Of a stretch of 64,000 nt of DNA, positions 60,625-64,000 are shown piece after piece. Location: contig OW203724.1 in assembly GCA_934045075.1 (NCBI GenBank), positions 6,001,473 to 6,065,472 on the forward strand, in the 5' to 3' direction. The stretch is from Yponomeuta sedellus (taxonomy: Eukaryota; Arthropoda; Insecta; Lepidoptera; Yponomeutidae). Each line of letters starts with the position of its first letter. Within the stretch, counting starts at the first letter, position 1. A program made the translations under genes and the position numbers. The notes below the pieces were generated by a model. The model was not told the origin of the DNA. It made no database searches and saw only the letters and a list, made by a program, of their open reading frames with translations.

Positions 60625-61050
60625 GCTTTTTCGATTAATCTGAGGGTATGCATGCGGTGGACCCCTAAAGCCAAGACATCTCTGGCCGTCCTATGCCCAG
60701 TCCGACCCTGTCTCTATCTATTTAATTCTAATTTTATTTAACTTTGCTCTAGATGCAAACAAACAGTTCACAGAAGTCGGTAAAATACGGAACGCTTGTT
60801 TGTTCAATTCAATGTTTGTTTTATAAAGTTGTTTGCTCATCCTTGGTTATTCATTATCGTCTCATTGATTCAAGAAAACAATTTCTTAGATACTGTTTTG
60901 AATCAAATGTTTACACACATAATACTTAATACTAAATTAAATAAAACATTCTAGTAAACGGAATAAGCGTACCTTGGGAAAACCCGACACTGCGCGCAAT
61001 CTCGTCATATGTATCTCCGACCGTACCCATTAGAGCCATTGCCATCAGAC
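43735..61050 (-). CDS. Serpin, 3' seven exons (N-terminus not found)
   Basis: Serine protease inhibitor fold. Exons 61050-60973, 52429-52207, 51599-51459, 50360-50269, 48682-48434, 47077-46901 and 43886-43735 join with correct phases over 1112 nt, about 370 residues plus stop. Landmarks in order: MALMGTVGDTYDEI (helix B-C), YADAIFVD, INEWVKTQTQDVI (helix F), KAVLLSAHYFSGQW (strand 3A), FHMVQLPYND (sheet B), VRFPKMTI, KVIHDVRITI, hinge NEYGTEAVAVSG, and PFLFFI near the end. Several N-glycosylation sequons fit a secreted protein. Helix A and the signal peptide are absent and should be in an exon to the right. A charged insertion of about 32 residues precedes KVIH. The reactive loop reads VLARSAKPF, suggesting Arg at P1 and a trypsin-like target. 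The subgroup is not identified; a Spn77Ba-like serpin is one unverified possibility. Confidence 0.93.
43895..44065 (-). mobile_element. Family-B SINE next to serpin last exon
   Basis: Minus copy with CGCAGCGGTAGCGCATCTGC and the ACATAGGGT-type tail variant; it begins about 9 bp beyond the last-exon boundary, so it forms the end of the last serpin intron including the acceptor neighbourhood. Confidence 0.82.
44443..44815. mobile_element. Foldback element with a nested palindrome
   Basis: Outer arms of about 95 bp (GGGTCCGGACCCGTGCTTCA at the left end, complement at the right) enclose a second inverted repeat at 44556-44629 built on GGTAATTTCGTTATGA. In the last serpin intron. Confidence 0.85.
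44820..46898. other. Last serpin intron, right part
   Basis: Holds a tRNA-like SINE fragment (45470-45645), a perfect 24-bp palindrome TGAAAATTGGAATTCCAATT at about 45948-45971, and unrecognised DNA. Confidence 0.5.
46901..47077 (-). CDS. Serpin exon F with charged insertion
   Basis: Acceptor TTCTTCAG, donor GTGAGT. Encodes KANFALMLEGINENKTEEEL, a further basic/acidic helical stretch, then GLHVDKVIHDVRITIN leading into strand 5A. Most serpins have only a few residues between the first and last parts; the extra about 32 residues look like an exposed helix. Confidence 0.9.
48131..48263. repeat. Palindromic repeat built on AAGTACTTAGTACATTATAA
   Basis: Roughly four alternating copies of a 30-35-bp segment, the outer two inverted to each other. 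In the serpin intron between exons E and F. Confidence 0.7.
48434..48682 (-). CDS. Serpin exon E
   Basis: Acceptor GTCTACAG, donor GTAAGA. Encodes FHMVQLPYNDSTTSMYVLKP, a helical stretch, then TTVRFPKMTISARAEL and GVGIESMFVDG, i.e. sheet B strands and helices G-H. Confidence 0.93.
49670..50256 (+). mobile_element. Family-L1 LINE 3' end in serpin intron D-E
   Basis: Encodes MYVRKNISNFKTLGSQHNVN and SFMGHGIRFYNKIPEDILSL, then the conserved 3' tail ending TTTCATTTCATTTCA. It stops about 13 bp before the donor side of serpin exon D. A second tail copy lies at 48722-48912 in the same intron. Confidence 0.78.
50269..50360 (-). CDS. Serpin exon D
   Basis: A 92-nt exon, acceptor GTGTTCCAG, donor GTAAGA. 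Encodes MPFTKPNGDLVMCKQMLSFG followed by NYSYVFSHEQ (strands 3C-1B). Confidence 0.9.
50410..50615 (+). mobile_element. Family-B SINE, full copy
   Basis: GACGACCTCTGTGGTGCAGC head, B box CCCGGGTTCGAACCCCGG, and the ATGTATGTGCCTGTATGTAA tail. It begins about 50 bp from serpin exon D, in the intron between C and D. Confidence 0.85.
51459..51599 (-). CDS. Serpin exon C
   Basis: Acceptor TCCTTCAG, donor GTAAGT. Encodes WVKTQTQDVIAEFL then SKAVLLSAHYFSGQWANPF, the helix F and strand 3A signature. Confidence 0.93.
52207..52429 (-). CDS. Serpin exon B
   Basis: Acceptor CGTTTCAG, donor GTAAGT. Encodes RNNHEEFGKLLRILASND, YADAIFVDAQAHI, a helix, VTVDF and LARINE. This covers helices C-E and strand 2A; the YADAIFVD motif is typical of insect serpins. 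Confidence 0.92.
52795..52935. repeat. Cluster of GATAATTATC palindromes
   Basis: At least seven GATAATTATC or GATAATCTTGATAATTATC motifs in 140 bp, some flanked by TTTC/GAAA so that longer palindromes form. Followed by a short reading frame (52940-53097). Confidence 0.85.
52940..53097 (+). pseudogene. Short acidic C-terminal reading frame, unrecognised
   Basis: Plus frame includes KQQDLSWLLGLGQQISST, then VEIESSSDDDIPLASL and stop TAA at 53095-53097. No start codon nearby. It looks like the end of a lost protein, perhaps from a transposon whose terminal repeats are the adjacent palindromes; the family is not recognised. Confidence 0.35.
53165..53935 (-). mobile_element. Non-LTR retrotransposon 3' end (family L2)
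   Basis: Minus frame: LFNPATTLYLKTRFEFLSDT, STRFFSNSFAITAVRLWNDL, then a tail with GTCTGGAAGAAATTAC. A second L2 tail follows at 53940-54060. In the large serpin intron. Confidence 0.75.
55515..56312 (+). mobile_element. Family-L2 LINE 3' end, frameshifted
   Basis: Encodes RRNAHILSLLYSILFNPATP, a frameshift near 55665, STRFFSDSFTVTATRLWNDL and a 3' tail ending AATAAAGAATATTCTTA. Confidence 0.75.
56445..56580 (-). mobile_element. Inverted copy of the L2 tail
   Basis: About 120 bp complementary to 56190-56310, separated from it by about 135 bp that includes a tRNA-like SINE piece; together they form a large inverted repeat. Confidence 0.8.
57240..57445 (-). mobile_element. Family-B SINE in serpin intron
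   Basis: Minus copy with ACCATGCAAGAGGTCCCGGG and the standard tail; a second, tail-only copy at 57690-57772 interrupts another repeat after ATAAC. Confidence 0.82.
58741..59225 (-). mobile_element. Two tandem family-A SINEs
   Basis: Two near-identical copies (58741-59050 and 59055-59225) in the same orientation, joined by the linker CACCCGTGCTAAGGAC, in the large serpin intron. Confidence 0.82.
59575..59880 (-). mobile_element. tRNA-derived SINE, family A
   Basis: Third family-A copy in this cluster, with A and B boxes and the upstream segment (CATGTGGGTACAGCGATATC on the minus strand). Confidence 0.8.
59932..60591. mobile_element. Pogo/Tigger-like non-autonomous element
   Basis: 660 bp, TA on both sides, ends starting CAGGCGGTCCTCGACTTACG and CAGGCAGTCCTCG when read inward. 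Internal repeats of TTACGTCGTTTC occur near both ends. The style of ends matches pogo-type elements. It is in the first visible serpin intron. Confidence 0.75.
60600..60625. repeat. (TA)n microsatellite
   Basis: About 13 TA units next to the pogo-like element. Confidence 0.9.
60973..61050 (-). CDS. Serpin exon A (helix B region)
   Basis: Encodes LMAMALMGTVGDTYDEIARS then VGFSQ; donor GTACGC. The acceptor is taken as TCCGCAG at 61051; its first codon is split (1+2) with a missing upstream exon. A MITE ends 16 bp upstream of the exon, so the upstream splicing signals lie mostly inside that element. An ATG at 61060-61058 in the same frame would give a protein without helix A. Confidence 0.8.
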
Positions 61051-61066
61051 CTGCGGACATTGTGAT

Positions 61067-61419
61067 AATGAGCCGTTTTCAGCACAAGTTCACAAAGCAA
61101 TTCATAGATGGCGCTTACAGAGGTGGCCAGAGAAGAACCGCAATACGGCTGTCAAAATAATAATCTGCGCTGAGAATTTTTTTACAGACATGCCCCTGTT
61201 CAGGGGCATTATTATGTACCGTATCCACTGACTTGGGTGACGTTGATTTTTTTAAAAGCTACTGCGGCTGTCAAATGAATGCATTTTTTGACACTTAGGA
61301 GTTGTCTAAATGCTTCACTCGATAGAGTGGAGTGCTACGTAATAGGAGGGCTGGTATGAGCACGCCCATAACCGCCATCTATGAAGTGCTTTGTGAATTT
61401 GTGCTGAAAACGGCTCATT
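61067..61419. mobile_element. MITE abutting serpin exon A
   Basis: 353 bp with about 47-bp terminal inverted repeats (AATGAGCCGTTTTCAGCACA at each end, read inward), a few mismatches, and possible 5-bp flanking repeats with one mismatch. Its left end is 16 bp from the serpin exon. Confidence 0.85.
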
Positions 61420-61721
61420 GATTCATATTTCTTATTAATTGCACGTCAGATAAATAATCACCTACCAATTTCTTTCTATAATTTATATATACTTTTTTAC
61501 ATCAAATAAATTATTTCACTACAAATAAAATAAATGTTGAACAAAGCTAGTACAGCAGGTAATTCGAAAATATACATCAGCACGACATTATGTACTTTTA
61601 TTCTCTCATGCGAAACAAATAAATTCCAGAAGGTACAAAAATACGACAATCTCATCATAAATACTGACTGCACAGCAAATTACCCAGAGCGTGCGTTGAT
61701 AATACTCATTCTCATAACAAA

Positions 61722-61765
61722 ATCCGAGCAGTATATATCCTAATAAGGACATATACTGCTCGGAT
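61722..61765. repeat. 19-bp-stem hairpin
   Basis: ATCCGAGCAGTATATATCC and its complement with one mismatch, around a 6-nt loop. Confidence 0.88.
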
Positions 61766-62832
61766 AGTTATTTCTCGGATATAACTTGCTCATTAAATTT
61801 GACTTATTTTTTAAGAAAACAATCTGCGATAACAAAAATATAGGTGCGACAAACCGCGTAGCGTAGCGGAGCACGAAGGAGCGTGTTAGGTTGAACATGG
61901 AAGACCGAAAACCATTGTAATTATTAGCTGTGCGTTAATATTTATAAAAGCTTTACTTTAAGATAAATAGCGGTACACGAATATAATTTGTAGTTTATTT
62001 AGTAATATTTTGAGTTAAGTATTTTGCTGTGCAATCAGTAAGTTTGACAAGAATTTGGATTATTTTTGGATACAAAAAATGTTTTTTTTTATTTGCGTTT
62101 AAGTACTACCCTTTTTATTATAATCAAATCAATTTATTTCAACGTCAAGATGTTTGCTGCATCTAAATTAAATGTACAATGTAAAATGTAAGCCGCTGCC
62201 TTAGGGCCGTATTGTAGTGGAGAAAAAAGGCAGCGGGAAAAAAACTCCACTCTGGCCATCTTTTCTCAAGTCATTGAACCAAATACAGTCTATTTATTCT
62301 TACTTGTCCAATTTAGTAAACAAGATTCTACCCTTAAACTGTAACTTTTTAGTCCAAAACTGCCATATTTCCATAAATAAAGTAACTTGGAACACTCTTT
62401 TAGATAACACGCTGCCAATTTTATAAACATAGATTATGATAGTTCATGAGTTTGCGAGAAAATGTCTAGTTTAGGCATCAAATCTCAATTTTAAGGTTAC
62501 AATCTTGTTTACTAAATTGGACAAGTAAGAATAAATAGACTATACATCAGTTGCCACCTATACATACATAACCTCACGCCTGTATCCCAGAGGGGTAGGC
62601 AGAGACCAGGGACTGCCACTTGCCACGATCCTGACAGATCACTTTCGCTTCATCAACGTTCATAAGTCATTTGCCACCTATACGTATACCTAATAAGATT
62701 TCGTGATAACCATCAACAACTTGAAATGCCAAAGCATTAGTTAAATGTCTTACAAAGGTAGGGAAAACATAAGTGCTGCGGCCAGACACACGAACAGCAC
62801 TCAATGTAATAATGGAAAGAAAGAAAAAGAGA

Positions 62833-62875
62833 GAGGGGGGGGGGGGGGGGAGAGAGAGAGAGAGAGAGAGAGAAA
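62833..62875. repeat. G-run and (GA)n microsatellite
   Basis: A run of about 14 G followed by about 11 AG units. It creates false proline/leucine-serine-rich frames on the minus strand. Confidence 0.92.
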
Positions 62876-63317
62876 ATGTATTTATTTGACGACACAATAC
62901 TCAAAACAAAACAAAACAAAAAAACACACAAACCATTTACAAAAAAAAAAAATACACAGAAAGCAAAAAAAAAGACAGTTAATAAATAAATCAACTTTAC
63001 AACACGAAAACAACATTATTTAATTCATAGGTTTTAAGTATTGAGCCCCCAAAATGGGCCCGACTCAGCATAATGAAGCATAATAATGTTGTCTTGTACC
63101 TACTTGTTTTTAAAAGTGTAGAGACTTAGGTTTCCGTATCTACCTCAAAATAGGAAAACTTACAGCTATGAACAAAACACATTGCGATTGAAATAATGAT
63201 TGAGAGCCAATTACAAGTTTTCACTTATAGAAATATTTTAGAAAAAAAATTTCGCCCACTACAAAACAATACAAATACTCACACACACTTTATATTTATG
63301 GTCTCGATCAATGAATC

Positions 63318-63358
63318 CCCGATAAAATGCATTCCAGTTATGAATACATTTTATCGGG
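63318..63358. repeat. 17-bp-stem hairpin
   Basis: CCCGATAAAATGCATTC and its near-complement around a 7-nt loop. Confidence 0.85.
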
Positions 63359-63539
63359 TATTGATTACAAGGAATTGCAAAAGTCCGAGGTAACAAATCT
63401 GCAATTAAAACCGTATCCTGAGGTTTACGGTTTTTTTACTTAGCCTCCTGTTTTTCCTACTGCTGAGCAAAGACCTCTCCTCTTACTTTCCTTCCCCTGT
63501 CTCTATCCCCCTCGTACCATCCCGGCAATAATGTATTAA

Positions 63540-63998
63540 GGCGCATCGTTGTGCTAACTAGCACCACCAACGGAAGAAAATCATAAGTTGTTTTGTTATA
63601 CGTTTGTATTTAAAAGTGAACATGAGAAATCTTAACTGTGACAACTATTTTATTTTTAGAACCCACAGTCCAGTACCTAGAATCAACAACCAAGGATTTT
63701 AATCAGTTTCATATAGAAATAGAGGTCTCTGTAACTGTAGACGGCCTGCGATAAAGGATTTCTTAGTGCAGGGCTCAACGCTATTTGCATGTTATTTTTC
63801 ATTTCTTATACTCGGAAAGTAGTTTTGTTTTGATCTGATTATTGGGTGGAAAATGCTGCTTTCCTCCATAGGGATTCAATAGATTAGAAAAAACGGCCGT
63901 TTTTGGCGGAAAGTTCTAATCTATTGATCCAAGGTTCTAGAGAATTTAGGTTCTAAAATAGTTGTCACAGTTGTTAAGATTTCTCATGTTCTCTTTTA
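63540..63998. repeat. Inverted-repeat element cut by the right edge
   Basis: AACATGAGAAATCTTAAC...CAACTATTTT at 63612-63672 recurs inverted at 63945-63998. The interior (63790-63870) shares ATACTCGGAAAGTAGT and TTATTGGGTG with 58610-58685. A hairpin around CGGCCG is at 63880-63922. Confidence 0.65.
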
Positions 63999-64000
63999 GA

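Larger units (their letters stand above)
61420..63530. other. Right-end region searched for the missing serpin exon
   Basis: No helix-A-like peptide or signal peptide with a phase-1 donor was found on the minus strand. Contents are hairpins, a LINE tail (62570-62670) and simple repeats. Confidence 0.5.

Noticed and set aside
61058..61060. ATG as the true serpin start
   Set aside because: It would remove helix A, which the serpin fold needs, and the peptide before it fits a split codon with an upstream exon.
62745..62800. Mini-exon for the missing serpin N-terminus
   Set aside because: There is an AG and a GTAAGA nearby, but the peptide does not resemble helix A and the phase is wrong.
62667..62994. 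Leucine-serine/proline-rich minus-strand frames
   Set aside because: Produced by the (GA)n and G-run simple repeat.

Overview
The window looks like nuclear DNA of a moth or butterfly (Lepidoptera): AT-rich, GT-AG introns of 0.4 to 8.5 kb, and dense decayed tRNA-derived SINEs, non-LTR retrotransposon tails, mariner copies and inverted-repeat (MITE-like) elements of kinds common in lepidopteran genomes. The order assignment is inferred from repeat style and protein resemblance, not from a database match.

Three genes can be assembled exon by exon with matching phases. (1) Poly(ADP-ribose) glycohydrolase (PARG), minus strand, 34077 down to 11154: 12 coding exons, 788 codons plus stop, with the GGG-x7-QEE catalytic signature and the [10 protein letters not shown] loop. 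(2) A MEA1-like (male-enhanced antigen 1) gene, plus strand, 37229 to 41967: three exons, 151 residues. (3) A secreted-type serpin, minus strand, from 61050 down to 43735: seven exons covering everything from helix B to the C-terminus, including an inhibitory hinge and a probable Arg-Ser reactive bond; the first exon(s) with signal peptide and helix A were not found and probably lie beyond the right edge. PARG and MEA1 are head to head with about 3.15 kb between start codons; MEA1 and the serpin converge. They do not form a pathway: PARG degrades nuclear ADP-ribose polymers, MEA1 is a small conserved protein of unclear role, and the serpin should act extracellularly on a protease.

Minor coding material: a THAP zinc-finger reading frame (22053-22623, plus) inside PARG intron 7, an orphan THAP first exon (36364-36435, minus) between PARG and MEA1, and a tentative GC-rich first exon at the left edge (1320-1382, minus).

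Layout: 1-11 kb intergenic with LINE and SINE relics and one unassigned reading frame; 11-34 kb PARG, whose introns hold a 1.3-kb mariner, SINEs, LINE pieces and two unusual tandem arrays; 34-37 kb intergenic with a mariner remnant split by a TA-flanked MITE; 37-42 kb MEA1; 43.7-61 kb serpin, with an 8.5-kb first visible intron full of LINE, SINE and pogo-like DNA; 61-64 kb only repeats.

The most unusual feature is around PARG exon 8. The 3' end of this exon with its splice donor has been amplified into a 1.6-kb minisatellite filling intron 8 (about 32 extra donor-like sites), while the 5' end with its splice acceptor has been amplified as 139-bp repeats on the other side (four extra acceptor-like sites). 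A catalytic-domain exon thus sits between an array of decoy acceptors and an array of decoy donors.
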